Shown piece after piece: positions 45,101 through 60,100 of a DNA stretch of 64,000 nt. The translations under genes were made by a program, and so were the position numbers. This DNA comes from JBDRRP01 sp964446485 (GTDB lineage Bacteria > Desulfobacterota > Desulfobacteria > Desulfobacterales > JBDRRP01). The notes beneath the pieces are model-generated. The model saw only the letters and a list, made by a program, of their open reading frames with translations, was not told the DNA's origin and did not search any database. Every line of letters starts with the position of its first letter. The stretch's first letter is position 1. The stretch spans positions 1-64,000 of the forward strand of contig CAYUOU010000007.1 of the NCBI GenBank assembly GCA_964446485.1, read 5' to 3'.

Positions 45101-48100
45101 CCGTCAGGTATTGACCCGTACCGTTGTTATTTAAATCGGTGTCGGTGTTCTGGAGATTGGCAGAGAAGGTCCCTTCATCGACAATGGCCGCAATGACCTG
45201 ATTGGCCGTGGAACCGCCAGCCAGGATGTGAATGGTCAAGGTGTTGGTGCCTGCATCATATTCAGCCGCTTCATTACCCGCCACTGCAAGATCATCAACA
45301 AACACCACTGTCATGTTTTCAAAGTCAAAGTCGGGTTCACTGGTGCCAAGGATCAGGGCGTTGTTGTCACCATCGAGGTCAACGACACCCGTCTGGGTCA
45401 CCCGATTGAAAATCCCGGACAAATAGGTGCCAGTGCCGTCGTTGGCAGGATCGTTGTCGGTGTTCTGCAGATACGCTGTAAACACGCCGCCGTCGTTGAT
45501 GGCGTCGATGACCTGGTTGGCCGTGGAATCGGCGGCCGCATGGACGGTGAGGACGTTGGTGCCGGCGTCATAATCCGCCGTCTCCAGACCATTGGTCCCG
45601 TCCAGCACAAAGGTCACATCGGTGTTTTCGAAGGCGGCCCCGGGGCTGTTGGCCACCAGGACCAGGGCGTTGTTGTCGCCGTCGGGATCCACGGTGCCGG
45701 ATGCATTGGCAGAATCGGCGGTGGCGCCGCCGTTGAGGACGATGCCGCCGGTGATGGCTGAAGCAGCGCCGATGTCCATGGCGCCCTGGATGCTGATGAT
45801 GTTCACCGGGCCGGTGGTGCCGTCGCCGAGCGTCTCGGTGTCGCTCTCTCCGAAGATGACGCCGCCGTCGGCCCGCGTGATGGTGAGGGCCGCCAGAGCC
45901 TGGGTCTCGCCGATGTTCTCGTTGAAGCGTACCGTGCCGATGCCGGCGGTGAGGGTAAGACCGTTGAACTCACCGTTCCGGCCGTCAACCGGGCTGTCGT
46001 TGGTGAAAACGATGTCGCCGGCGGCAGTGCCCGTGGTGATTACGGTATTCGAGTCTAAGACCACGGGGCCGTTGAAGCGCACATCGTCGCCGCTGGTGGT
46101 GATATTAAAGGTGCCGGCGCCGGCGTTCAAAACAATGCCGCCGTCAATGGCATTGGTGCCGGTGCCGATGTCGATGCCACCCTCGGTGTTGATCACTGCC
46201 ACCGGGCCGGTGGTGCCGCTGCCGGCCGTCTCGCTGTCGGCCTCACCGAAGATGACGCCGCCGTCGGCCCGGGTGACGGCAAGCATGTTCAGGGCCCGGG
46301 TTTCGCCGATATTCTCATTGAACCGAACCGTACCCTCGCCGGCTGTCAATGTCAGGCTGTTGTTCTCAGTCGCCTGACTGTCCACCGGGCTGTCGTTGGT
46401 GAACGTGATGTCGCCCGCCGCCGTGTCGCCGGTGCTCACGGTAACATCCGAGGCGAGGGTCACGACGCCGTTGAAGCGGATGTCTGCGCCGGTGGCCGTG
46501 ACGGCGATGGTGTCCGGGCCGCCGTTCAAAATGATGCCCGCGCCGCCGATGACGTTCGTTCCGGTGCCGAGATCAACGACACCCTGGGTGTTGACGATGT
46601 TCAACGGGCCAATGCCGGCCCCTTCAATGTCGGCCCCGCCGAAGATGACGCCGGTGGCGGCAACGACGACGGTCAGTTCATTGAGGTCCTGAATCGCGCC
46701 GATATCTTCGTTGAACTGAATCGCGCCGGTGGCGGCCGTCAGGGTCAGGCTGTTGAACTCGCCGTCCTGGCTGTCCACCGGGCTGTCATTGGTGAATGTG
46801 ATGTCGCCGGCGACCGCAGTCATCACGGTGTCGGAATAGAGCATCACAGGGCCGTTGAAGCGCAGCCCGCCGGTGGTGGTGGTGATGACGATGGGCGGCT
46901 CGGTGGTGGCTTCAACCCCGTCGTCGCCGCCGTTGAAGACGATGCCGCCGGCGCCGATGGCAGAAACGCTGCCAAGATCGATGCCGCTGGTGACGGTGAC
47001 CCCATTCACCGGCGCCAGGTCGCCGTCAACGTCCGGCGTGTCGGCGCCGCCGAAGGTCACACCGGCGGCGTCGGTGATGGTCAGGCGGCCAAGCGCGCCG
47101 TCAGTCCCACTGCCGATGGCGGCGTTAAAGGAGACGCTGCCGGTGCCGGTTGTCAGGGTCAGATCGCTGGCCTCACCGGTCTCACTGTCCACCGGCGCAA
47201 ATTGAGTGAACAGGATACTGCCTGCGCCGGTGCCGGTGTCGATGGATACGTCGGAGGCCAGTGTCACCGGTCCGTTGAAGCGGATGTCATCGTCGGTGGT
47301 GGTGATGGTCAGCGTGCCCGCGCCGCCGTTCAGTACGATTCCGGTGCCGCCGATGGCGTCGCCACCCGTGCCCATGTCGATGGCGCCGTCGGCGTTGATC
47401 AGCGTGACCGGGGTGGTCTCACCGACGGTTACCCCGCCGGTGGCCTGGGTGACGGTCAAGGCGCCGATGGATTCCGAAGCGCCGATTTGGTCATTGACGA
47501 ACACGCTGCCAGTACCGGCGGTGAGGGTCAGGTCGTAATGGGTGGTGACCGCATCGCTGTCGATGGGTGTGCTGTCGGCGAAACGAATGTCGCCGGCCGT
47601 GTCGGCGCCCGTGGTGAGGGTCGTGGCCTGCATCAGCACAATGCCCCGGCCGGTGCCGTTGGTGTCGAGCGTCATGTTACCGGCATTGGTGCTGATGGGC
47701 GCCGCCGCATCCAGGAAGAGGCTGCCGTTCGTGGTGCGGATCGCAATGCTGCCGACCGCCGCACCGTTGGCCAGGGCAACGACGGTGAGGTCATTCGTTT
47801 CCAGGATATCGATGCCGCCGCCGGTGGCGTTGGCGATATCAGCGGAGCCCACCGTGGTCTCCAGGGCGCCGAAGGCCCCGGCAACGCCGATGCCCGTGCC
47901 GGCGGAGATGACCAGCCGCCCGTCTGCCGCCTCTACGTCTACCAGTGCGTCGCCGCCGTCGATGACGCCGGCGTCGGTGGTGAGGGTCACCGCCGTGTCG
48001 GTGGCGTTCGTGGTCAGGAGGCCGCCCAGGGTGATATTTCCGCCCAAACCGTTGACAGCGCCCTCGGTGGAAAGTGCGATGACGCCGGCACCGGCATTGA

Positions 48101-51100
48101 TGAGCATACCGTCGGCCATGGTAATCACGTTCCCGGTGTCGCCGGCCGTGTCGTCGGCATTGGCCGTTACGGTAACGCCACCGGTGCCGGTGGCCGTGAC
48201 GTCGCCATTATCAGTGAAGGTGACGCTGTCGTCGGCGGTAATGGCCACGCCGCCCGTGGTGCCGGTGACGATGGTCTGCTCGACAACCACGTCGGCATTG
48301 ATCCCGCCGGCAATAATGGTGATGTCACCGTCAGCCGTGGTCACGCCGGTGCCGGCCGCAGCCACGGTGATGGTACCACCCAGGCTCTCAAGGCGAATGG
48401 TGCCTGTGGCCGCATCGCTGTCGTCAACGGTGTCGTTGGTGAGCCCGAGGACCGAAATGTTATCGGCTTCGGTGATGTCGATGTTGCCGGACCCGGTCAA
48501 ATGGACGGTCAGGGTGTCCACGTTGACATTGAGCGTAATGTCAGTAATGGCCGTAAAGTTCAGATCCTCGACGGTGATGGTGCCGCCGGTCTGGGTAATA
48601 GAACCGGTGGTGGCGTTGAAGGTAATGGTCTCGGAGCCGGTGAGGTTGTCGGTAACGGTAATCACATTGCCGTTCACCACCAACGGGTCGAGGAAGGTGC
48701 TGGAGCCGAACACGATGGCCGCGCTGTCGGTCCAACCCAAGTGAATGGCCTGGAAACCGTCGGAAAGGGCGGCAATGTCGTTGTCGTCGATGTCGAGATC
48801 GCCGGCAACAACCAACGGTGAGCCGATATCCATGGTTCCGGTGCTATACCTCGGCAGCATCGTCAGCAGTCCGCCGCCCTGAACCGTGTCCGCGCCGCCC
48901 TCGAATTCGATGGCATCGGATACCAGCAGAATGTCGCCATTGCCGTTGATGATGGTGAGGCTACTGCGGAAGCGAATCCTCGTGTCGACTTCAAGATCGA
49001 CCGTGGCAGCGAGAACTGACCCGTCGAATCGCGTGGTGCCCAGACCGGCATGCTGCACGAGGTCGCCCTCCACCCGGATCTGGCCCGCAGTGGCAAAGGT
49101 AACATCGTTCGCATCCACAATCACCAAATCGCCGGCTGCCGTCACCTCTTCGTCAGCAAGGATGAGACCGCTGGCGGCCGCCCGGCTCACCTGCAGGGCA
49201 ATGGCAGCCATGGCAGTAGCGTTGTTGAAGGTAGCCGCACTGACGGTTCCGGTACCGTCGTTGTAGTCGTAGGAGTAACTACCGCCGCCGCCATCCACGA
49301 AAACGGTATCCCCGGCGGTGTCCAGCGTTGCCGTGAACGTCCCTTCCGCATTGATGGCGGTGATTACCTGGTCGGCTGTCGTAACGCCGTTAGCGATCTG
49401 CACGGTCAGTGTATTGGTGGAGCCATCGTAAGCGGCCGTTTCACTCCCGGCGGCGACGCCGCCCACAAAGTCGACGGTCGCATCTGCATAGCCATCGCCT
49501 GCAATGTTGGCCACCAGCCGGAAGGCATTGTCGCCACCTGCCGGATCAATGGTTCCTGTAGCCGCATCTGTGGTGCCCTCCAGGGTACCGTTAAACTGGA
49601 TCACGTTCTCGGTGTTGATGGACATCTCACCGACGGTGACATCGTCCAGGAACGTGGTGTTTCCGGTGCCGGACTCCTGAATCAAAACGTCCACGTTAAC
49701 CAGGCCCTTGAAAGTAACGTTGTTGGCAGACCGGATGATGAGTTTTTTCAGCGGCGCAGCAATACCGATATCGCCGTTTACGATGATGTTGCCGGTGCCG
49801 GCATCCAGGATCAGGACTTCGTCCCCACCGCCGGCCGTACCGTAAATATCACCGAACTCACTCTTGGCCGGATCCCCTTCGATGATGATATCCGCCCCGT
49901 CACCACTGCCGACGGTGCTCAGGGTTACGGTCCGGCCGTCGTTGATGTGGACGTTGTCCGTGTATTTAATAAGGACACTGTCGGTAATATTGTCGCTGCT
50001 GAGATGGACGGTGTTGCCGGCGCCGATAAAATGGACTTCCACATCGTCCTTCTCATCGCTGTCGGTAAATGTCGTGATGATACCTTCGACAAAGATGCCG
50101 CCGCCAAGCAACGGCGATCGGAAGGTCACCGAGTCTGTGAAGGTGTACGTCTGGATGGTGATCACGTGCCAGCCGTTGGCACGGCCGATGGTAATGCCGT
50201 CGAGGTTGGCGCTTTCCACGGCCTCCTGGTTGTCGAAGCCGTTGATGAGGCGATCCAGTTCAGCAGAGCTTAAATTGAAATCTCCGGGCGCACCGTCGGC
50301 AATGCCGATGCTGCGGTCGACGGAGAGGGGCTGCAGCAGCAGGGTTCCCCTGGGATCGGCCGGATCGGATCCGCTCCAGGCAGTGATGTCGGCGGCCACG
50401 TCGATGCTGTCGGTGGTGATGACGATGTCGCCGCCCAGCGTGCTGACGGTCTTGCTGATGGAGAATTCGCCGCTGAGGTTGGTGATCTCGATGTCGCCGC
50501 CTTCTGCGCTGATGCCGGTCAATGTCTCGTCGCCGGTGGTGACCGGCACCACCACCGTGGCGATATTGGCACCGTCGATCTCGGTGAGGTAAATGCCCGC
50601 GGCATTGGATGTCTTCACTGCCAGATCGTCAGTCTGGATGAGTACGGGTCGCGCCGGGCCGCCAATGCCGTCGACGATCTCCAGCCTCAGGGCGCCCGCC
50701 TTCAGGATAATCTGCCGGCCCGCGCCGTCGGTGATCTCGCGGCTGAGTTGGTCGACGCTGAGCAGGCCGTCCGCCTCCAGCGAGATGAGTCCGGCGGTCA
50801 CCGAAGCATCGATGGCAATCTGACCAGCATCGATCACCAGATTCTCGTCCAGGGTCACCGCTTCGCTGATGGTCACGACGCCCAGGGGCAGATCGACCTC
50901 GATGGACTCGATGCCGCTATGTGTGCCAGCAACATCATCCCAGGTGTAGCCCGACCCGTTCAGATCCAATTGACTGGTGACGTCGGAGGCCACGCGGAGG
51001 ATATCCGAGCCATCGCCGCCCATAAAGCGCTCGATGACGTTGCCCGTGTGGGTGACAGTGCTGGCGCCGTCGGTGGTGGCATTGCCCAGGTGAGTCACGA

Positions 51101-54100
51101 GATCGGTCGACACATTGCTGAAATCCAGAGTGTCGCTGCCGCCGCCCGGCAGTTCGTTCACCGTGTCGTCGCCCCAGGCGTTACCGAAAACATACAGGTC
51201 GTTGCCGGCACCGCCGTTGAGGGCGTCACTGCCGGCACCGCCGGTGAGCGTATCGCTGCCGGCACCGCCGTGGAGTTCGTCATCGCCGGATCCACCGGTG
51301 ATGGCGTCATTACCGGCGCCGCCCAATGCAATGACCGGCAACATGACCGTCGGATCCACCAGCAGCACATCATTTCCGATACCGCCGTCAAAATAGATGG
51401 CGGTGATGCCGGCAAAGGTTTCGGTAATGCCGAATGCGGTAACCTCGACATCCCCGCCGCTCATGTTCACGGAGAAGGCTTCAGCCACGTCCACCCCGCC
51501 GCCGACATCCCGCCGGTGGGAAGCGAAATTGCCGGCGCTCAGGATCAGAGTGCCGGCCTTGAGGTCATAGGGTGTGCCGTCCTTGGCGGTAATGATCGCA
51601 TCGGCCTGGAGCACCGTGCCAAGGGCCTTGGTCAACGCCGAATCAGGCCGCACCCCGTCCAGACTGAGGAAAGTGAGATTCTTCAGCGCGTCAATGGCTG
51701 CAGGGTTGGTCAGTGGATCGACCGGTGCCAGGTCCTTGATATGGTTGTAGTCAAGGCTCAGCCGCTCGAGGGCCGCCAGCAGCGTCGGCGTCACCAGCGC
51801 GTCGAGATTCGTCTCGCCCACGGTGGCCGCACTGTCGCCCGGGTGTCTAAGGACTCGGGTCGGAGCATCGGCCATCACGCCTGCCCCCAGGATGCCGTCC
51901 CGCTTGAAGACCGACGAATCGAAAGCGGTGGTCGGCGATGACGCGTCAAACTGCCAGTAGCTGATGAGATCCGCATCGTCTCCAATCAGCCACTTGTTGT
52001 TGCTGCTGTTTTTGTAAAAAGTGATCTGCTCGGCGGTTCGCACAGACCGCCAGATGCGCAGCTCGTCAAGCTGCCCGCTGAGGGCCTGACTGGCCTGGTA
52101 CCTGCCCAGGACCTCATCCTGATCCTGGCCGATCACCAATCCATCGATGCCGAGAGCTGACGGACCCAATTCGAGGGCGGCTCCAAGATAATCCGTTGTC
52201 TTTGCAGCACCGCCCACCAAAGTGCCGTCGATGTAAAGGCTGACAGCGTCGGTGCCGCTGCCGTTCCAGTCCTGAACGACGGCGTAATGATGCCAGACAT
52301 TGTCGTTGATGGGAGCAAGTCCGGCCCACTGGACGATTCTTCCCAGGCTGTAGAGCCGTAGTGTAGTTGCGTTCAGGAAAAAGATCAGAAATTCGTTGTT
52401 GTCGCCTGCGCTGGCACCGCTCAACACCGCTTGCTGGCCAGCCTTTGTCGTCTTGAACCAGAATTCCACGGTCACGTCGGTTTGGTCGTTGAGGACCAGG
52501 GGATCCAGCACCACCAGCTGCTTGTCGTTGTTGCCGTCGAAGCTCAAGGCCCCCGCGCCGTTGAAATCGATACTGAGGTTTTTCAAATGCTTCATGCCGA
52601 TGGGCGCCCCGGTGGCGGCATCGGTACCCGGCTGCAATTGGATCAGGGTGTCCAGGCGGTTCCCGTTGAGGTTCAGCGTTTCGAGGTTGATGGCGAACTG
52701 GAGGCCGCTGAGGTCGGAAATCCCAAGATAGGCCAGATTGAGCGTGGATAGGGTGGCCAGAGCGCTGCCGTAGATGGGCGCCTGGGCCAGGGGTCGGCCG
52801 TCCACACCCACTGTCACCGGAATGTTCAGGGCCCTGGCAATGCCCGCCTGGAGATCACGATCCGGAATGGCAATCTCTGGATCGATGGGATCCGGCTGGT
52901 TGCGGGCGAACTCTTCGGCCGGTGGCGGCGTGAAGGTCTCATCGGCTTCGATGTCGCGAAGCTCGCTGGACTCGCTGATGAAGAAGTCCTCACCGCTCTC
53001 GCCGAACAGTTCGTCATGGTCCCCGTTACCGATAATGACATCGTCGCCGTCGCCGCCGTGGATTTCGTCACGGTCTGACTCCGGCGTGTTCATGCCGGCC
53101 AGCGGTGCCTTTGCCGTAATGGCGAATGGCAGGACGTCGATGCTTCCCGTGGTGGCCCAGAGGATCGCCGTGCCGCCACCGTCGTCACCCGAGTAGAAGA
53201 GCCTGTTGTTCGATGCGGTCAACGCCGTAGGAGTGTTGGACGCCAGGACTGCTGTATTGTCTGCGGTGCCGTCGCTGTACCACAGGGCACCGTTCAAGGA
53301 AAAGAAGAGCATGCGGCCCACCGCAGTCATGTCGTTGGGCATGGCATCCAGGGTCATGACCAGTTGCGTGATCTGCTGGAGCCCGTCGGCAAAACTTTTC
53401 CTAAGCTGCGGACCCGATTTTTCCGGGTTGTCATCGATGAAGAACAGCACGTCGCCCACGGCGGTCAACATCTTCGGCGTGCCGGCAATGGCTTTCACGG
53501 CCCGGGTGCCGACAGCGTCATGGAGCCACAGTTCGTCGCCGTTGACCGGGTGAACCACAGTGAAAAAGAGGCGGTCGCCCACGGCGGTGAGATTGGCCGC
53601 CGTGCCGGGCAGGTCTGTCACCAACTGGATGCCGGTATCCGTTGTCCGCCACAGGACGTCGCGGCCACCGCTGGCGGTGGTGAAGTAGAGCGTCGTGCCG
53701 ACCGGCGTCAGACCGTTGGGCGAGTTGCCCATATTCGCATCGAGAACGATGGTGTTGGCCGGATCGGCATCGCTTTGCCACAAGCTGTAACTGCCGGAGC
53801 CGTCGTTGACGGTGAAGGTGATGATGCCGCGAGAAACGATAAAATCGTTGTTGCCGCCTTCAGGACGAACATCCGCCACGCTGTCCGTAGTCGCGGTCGG
53901 GGTGTGAATCACGCCGGTGCCGTTGTTGCCTCCGGCCTCGCCGCTGTGGAGAATGGCGGCGAATTGGAAGCTCGGATCGTCGGCAAGGGCCTTCTGGAAA
54001 GCATCGATGACCCGCAGCGCGGTGGTGGCGCCGTTCTGGATATTGATGGTGAGAATCCCCGCCGACCAGTTCGCGGTTGCGCTGCCGTCTGTGATGCTGC

Positions 54101-57100
54101 CGTCGTCGGTAAAGACAATGGTGGTTCCATTGAAGGCAGCGCCGGTCACCACGGCCTGGACCACCAGATTGTTGTTGGCGCCGGGGATGGACAAAATGGC
54201 CGCGGCCGGTGCCGAAGCGGTGCCGCCAGCGGTGGTCACAGGTGCCGTGTGGATCGTGCCGGAGCCATCGTTGCCGCCGAATTCGCCGAAATCCAGTTCC
54301 GCGGAAAAGCCGGGAGCGGCCAGGGCGTTGATTTCGGCAACCACGGCGGCGGCACTGGTCACGCCGTTGTCGATATTGATGGTCAGCACCTGAGTGGCAG
54401 GATCGTAGCTGACCACCGCCGCATCGCCGCTGACCGTACCGTCATCCACGAACCGGACGCTCATGCCGCTGTCGACGGAAAGGAGATTGGCATCCGTCTC
54501 GACAATGGCATTGCCCAGATCGGCCACCAACACCGTCCCTGCGGCGGTGCTGTCACTGTGCCAGAGCTGCAGACGGTTCGTGGCGCTGTCCACCACCGTG
54601 AAGAAGATATTGGCATTCACCACGCCCAGCAGATCCGGCAGGATCTTGCCTGCCAAAACCTTGACGCGGGTTCCCTCGTCTCCGGCGCTCTTCCACAGTT
54701 CAAGCCCGCCGCCGCCGTCGTCGGTCACGTAATAGAGGTATCCACCAGTGGCCATGACGGTATCAGATTGAATGCCGGCCGCATCGATGTCGGTCACTGC
54801 GGCCCGCGTCGAGCCATCGCTCTTCCAGAGGTCATCGTCCACAGTGAAGTAAAGGGTCTCGCCCACGGCGGTCAGGGCCAGGGGATTGTTCGGCAGCGCT
54901 GCGCCGATGATGCCGGTGCCCATGGCATCGTTTTTCCACAGTTCGCTGCCGTTCACGATAAAGTAGAGACGGCTGCCGGCAGCGAACAGGTTCTGGGCAT
55001 CGATGGCACCGCCCATTCCGTCGGTGACCTCGGAAGCCTGGATGCCGGTGGTGACCCACAGACTGCCGCCGGCGTTGAAGAACAATTGGTCGCCCACAGC
55101 GGTGAGAGACTGTGGATCTGCGAGGGACCGGTTGTCGGCATCCTTTACTTCCACGGTGGTGACGCCGTTGCTGCGCCACAGGACTCCCCCCGCCACGAAG
55201 AACAAGGTGCCGTTCACGTCGGTCATCTCCGACGGTCCGGCGACATCTGCGCCGCCGTTGTCGCTGACGGGCGCGGTGCCGATCTCGAAATTGGGGTTGT
55301 AGACCCGCAGGAAGTAAGTCCCCGAGGCCAGCAGGCGCATGTCGATGATGGCCTGGCCTTCGGCCACAAGGGCGCCGTCCGCTGTGTAGACATCGGCCAG
55401 GACGCCGCTTCTTGCCGCCGTGGTCACCAAGAGGCCGCTGCCCTGATTGTCGGGTCCGGCGCTTTGGAGCGTCACTGCTTCGGCGATGGTGAGAGATGGG
55501 ACAGACAGTGCGGCCGCACCCGTGTGGATGACGGTAAGCACATTGCTGCTCCAGACCGCGACAAGGCCGGCGGCGGTAAAGGCCGGCGTCGTGTTCAGGA
55601 TGGCAACCAGACTGCTGCTGTTGGTGGCGGCGCTCACGTCGATGGGCCCGACAACCGTGCCGTCCACGGCCAGGGAGAAGTTCCACAGAGCCCCGGCCTG
55701 GGCGTCGGTGACGCTGAAAGAAGCGGTGGCAAACGGCCCTGCGGTGATCACCGGCGTGTCGTCCACCTGCCTGCCGGCCGGGGTGACACGAAGGGTCATC
55801 CGCGTCCAGCCCTGGCTCAGGAGTGATTGAACCACCGCCGTGAGATCCAGCGCCGTTTGGTTGGGGTCGGTAATGAACGTGTACAGAGCACTGGCGGTAC
55901 CGTCCTCTACGGTGACCACACCGTCGCCTTCGGCAGCCAGGATCTCCACCCGCAGGGACGGAATGCTCTCGGCGCTGAATTTGGAAAGATCCCCGGTGAC
56001 GCCGCTCTCGGATTTCCAAAGCCTTCCGCCGGCGGTAAAGAAGAGCCTGTCCGTAGCATCAGTGACCAAGTCGTCGCCGGGTGCCGCAACGAAATCACCG
56101 TTGAGATCCACCACCCGGACCGTGCCCGCCTCGGTGCCGTCGCTTTCCCAGAGGAAATCCCCTCGCGAGCTGCCCAGGACAAAGACCAGTGCACCGTCGA
56201 CCTCTGTGAGAGATGATGGGGTCCCGGTGAGTTGTTTGATCTTTACCGTTGAAACTTCTGTTCCACTGCTCTTCCATAGATCCCCGTCACCGTCGGTAAA
56301 GTAGACATCCCCGCCCACAGCCGTCAGATTTGCTACAGGACCGGTGATGCCGGACGTCTTTACCGGTACTGTGCCGCCGCTGGTGCCATCGGTCTTCCAC
56401 AGTTCGGTACCGTCGGCGAAGAAGTAAAGCGTGCCGTCCGCGCCGTTCACCGTCAGTTGGCTGGTTTCGCCGTTGAAGGATCTCAGCAGGGAAGATTCCC
56501 GCGTTGCCTCGACGATCCGCCACAATTTCTCCAGCGTACCGTCGGAGCTGGAAAGGTAGAGGGCCTGGCTGCCTTCGGGGGTCAAGTTCTCCGGGTTGAA
56601 GATCATGATGACGGAGGTCACCGCGTTTCGGGTGGTGCCGTCGTATGACCACAGCACCACGCCGTTGCCGGCGTCGGCGGCAAAATAAAGGTCCCCGGCA
56701 GCGGATGGATACACCGTCAATCCGGTTGGTTCACTGTCGCCGCCGGTGTTGATGTCTTCCACCAGCGTGACACTGCTGCCGTCCCACTTCCAGAGCTCAA
56801 CGCCCACATCGACGTGCTTCCCGGAGAAATAGAGGTCGCCGCCAAATTCAGCGAATCCAGTGGGGTTCATGACCTGGGAAACGGCATCCGCCAACGTGGT
56901 TTGATCATCGGTGCCGGTCTTGTAGAGTTTGAATTCCGTTCCCGCACTCGTGTCGGTGGCGCCGTAGAAGAGCTCACCGCCGAACACCGTGAAGTGCTGC
57001 GGGTTGAAGGCGTCAAGAGTGCTTGTGGCGTTGACCTGGACGGTGCCACCATCGGTCCCGTCGGTCTTCCAGAGCTCGACACCGTCGGTGCCGTTGTCAG

Positions 57101-60100
57101 CCGTGAAGTACAGTGCTCCGTTGAAGAGCGTTAGATTGGCCGGGTCGGCATTGCCGCTCGTGTTGATGTCCTTCACCCGGGTGACCAGGCCGAGAGTCGC
57201 TTGCGGTGCGGTGTCCACCGTGCCCGAGCCGTCGTTGCCAACCTCATGGGCTGCCTGGAAAAGTTGGTTGAAGTCTTCAGCGCGAGTGAGTTCCCATGGA
57301 GACCCATTTGGATCGTCATCACCGACTTCGGTCACGACATAGATGCCGTTCTCAGACCCGGCGGTCTGGTTTTTCACCAGGACACGGTCGTCCACTTCAA
57401 GATCGACGCCACCAATTGAAACAGCCCCGTTGGCCGTCGCGGTGAGGCGTTTGTAAGTGGCGTTGTAGGTAGCGGCCAGGTTAGTATCCGAAGCGGCCTG
57501 CACGTCGTTCACTCTGAGGAGACCGCTTCCAGAGCCCGAGGCAAAGGCCAGGGCCGTGGTATCGACGGTGATGGGACCGGCGGTCGTGAGAATCCAATCA
57601 CCGCTCTGAGTGCCACCCGCCACCGTCACCCAACTACCACTCTTCACCGGGAAGTTAACAGCGTCCAGGATGTCTTGTGCCGTTGATACGCCGGCCTCGA
57701 TGCGGACGGTGAAGGTTCTGCTTGTCGAATTGTAATCGACGGTTTCGCTGCCTGCCGTGCCGCCGTCCACGTATTGGATGGTCACCCCGTTGTAAGTGGA
57801 TCCCGGAATGACCGTGGTGAAGTTCAGGTCGTTGTCGTCGCCCGGTGACGTCAGCACGGTGGAGAATTGGACGTCAGTCCCATTCGCGGTCTGGACGGCC
57901 GTCGACATGGCGATCACACCGCCGGTGCCGACGTCGCCCAGCCCGGTTTCCTCGGTGCCGGTGAAGTAAACCCTGTCGAAGTCCAGATCGCGGGCGAGCA
58001 CCCAATTCGTGCTGCCATCGCCGGTGTCGGTGACCACGTAAATGCCGTTATGGGTGGCGTCCGCTTGATCTTTCACCAATACACGGTCGCCGGCATTCAT
58101 GGTGACCGTGTCGAGGATCAGCACAGCCTGGGGGCCGCTGTTGGTCAGGGTGCGGTTCGTGGCGTCATAGGTCGCCGTCAGCGCAGCCGTCGTGGCCGCC
58201 CTCACCGGATCCAGTTGGGTGGTGCCGGTGGCTTCGCTGAAGGCGATGGCATCCACACCAATATCGATGGTGTCCACCGTGTCGACACGGAAAGTTTTTC
58301 CGTCGTTGGCGCCAACGGGATCGATCTGATCGCCGGTGACGGTCGTGTAGCTGTCACTCAGGATGCGATAATTCAGGGCGTCGATAACGGTCTGGGCAGT
58401 GGTAACGCCGTCTTCGATCTTGATGGTGAGGATGTTTGTCAGATCATCGTAGTAAACTTCGGCAGACCCGTTGGCCTGACTGCCGTCGTCGACGATGCGG
58501 ATCTCATCTGTCTCGTTGATACTGGCACGGGCAGTTACTAAAATGTCATTGTTTGTTCCGGAGATACTGATGGCAGCATCTGCCTGGGTCGGATCGCTTC
58601 CGCCGCCGGTGGTGACGGTGGTGGCACTGATGGTTCCAGCGTTACCCAACGTTATGGTGAACGCACTATCAAAAGCTGTATCGTCGATGATGGCCTGGCG
58701 TACTGTCGCAGCAGTGGTCGCGCCGCTTTCGAGGGTGACCGCCAGGATGGTGCCATCATAGGTTGCCGCCGCTGTCTGGTTTGTGATGGATCCGTCGTCG
58801 ATGAAGATGATGGATCGGCCATTGTTGCCGGCGCCGGCGCTAATCGCTGTGAAGATCAATTGGGCGCTGCTGTTGTCAGTGTAGGTAGCTCCGGCGTTCG
58901 ATGCATCCAGGCCGCCGTCCGCTGTATCGCTTCCGGTGGTGACCGCTGTGCCCGGTGAACCGCCGGCATCAACAGAGAAGTCAGCCTTAAATGAGGCAAT
59001 CCCCGTCGCACCTGGATCATATTCCGTAAACGTTTTGTCATCAGCAAGGCCTGGATCTCCTGTCGTCGACAGCGCCCAGGCCGTTTGCCCGTTGCTAGTG
59101 CCTGCAGTGATATAGGTAAATGCGCCGGTGGTGATCTCGGCGTCCTGGTTGAAATCAGATGTGCGTGTTAATTTCCAGTATGTGCCGCCGTCTCCAACGA
59201 CTGTCACTTCGTAGATACCGTTGTGACGGGAGATGGTCTGGTCTTTGACCAGCACGCGATCGGCGACGCTCAACGGCAAACCGTCGATGGAAATGGCGCC
59301 GAAAGATGAAGCTGTAAGCACGCCTGATGCATATGAAGCCGACAGGTTGTCCGTGGTGGACGCCCTGACCGGTGCGTGCAGGCTAAAGGGTTCATTGGCG
59401 GTGGTGAACTCAATGAACGTTTTTCCTTCGGCAAGGCCGACCGGGTTGTTGCTGGTGAGCGCCCAATGTTCATCACTGTTTGCCGTGCCCTGAGTCACAT
59501 AAATCAAAGCACCTGAACTGATTTCAGCATCTTCATCAAATCCCGAATCCCTCGTGAGGACCCAGTTCGTGCTCCCATCGCCGACTGTCGTCACTGTATA
59601 GATACCGTTTTGGGCAGCGTCGGTCTGGTTCTTGACCAACACACGGTCACTCACGGAGAGTACAATATTATCTATCTGGATGGGGGCTTGGGTGTCGCTG
59701 TTGGTGAGCGTCGTGCCGCCACCGCCGTAAGTAGCAGTCAGAGAACCGGTAGTGGCAACGCGCACCGGGGCCAGAGGATTCAGACCGGTGGCCGATCCAA
59801 TTGCCGAGGCGACAGAGGACCTTGTGGTATTGCCTGAATCGATGAGGACAGTGAGCACCCTGGAATAAGGATCGTAGGCCGCAAAGGCGCTGTTTGCATC
59901 GATGCTGGCATCGTCAATAAACCGAATGTCAACGCCGTTCGCCGATGAGCCCGTGGCATTGGCTTCGAAATCAACACCGGAAACCGTGGCCGTTGATTCA
60001 ACAGCTGTCACGCCACCGGTTGTGGTCACGGTTTGAGCATTGATGATTCCTGCGGTTGTAGCGCTCACCGTGTATGCATCATCAAAGGTGGTCTGGTTGT

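Noticed and set aside
47202..48821. A 539-codon plus-strand frame
   Set aside because: Antisense shadow of the giant gene; no start site and no family resemblance.
51190..53070. CRISPR-like periodic DNA repeats
   Set aside because: The periodicity is that of RTX and other protein repeats in frame; there are no identical direct repeats with unique spacers.
54832..56019. A 395-codon minus-strand frame within the giant gene region
   Set aside because: It is an alternate frame of the ELWxxDGT tract with Arg/Gly/His-rich nonsense; the giant frame explains the sequence.
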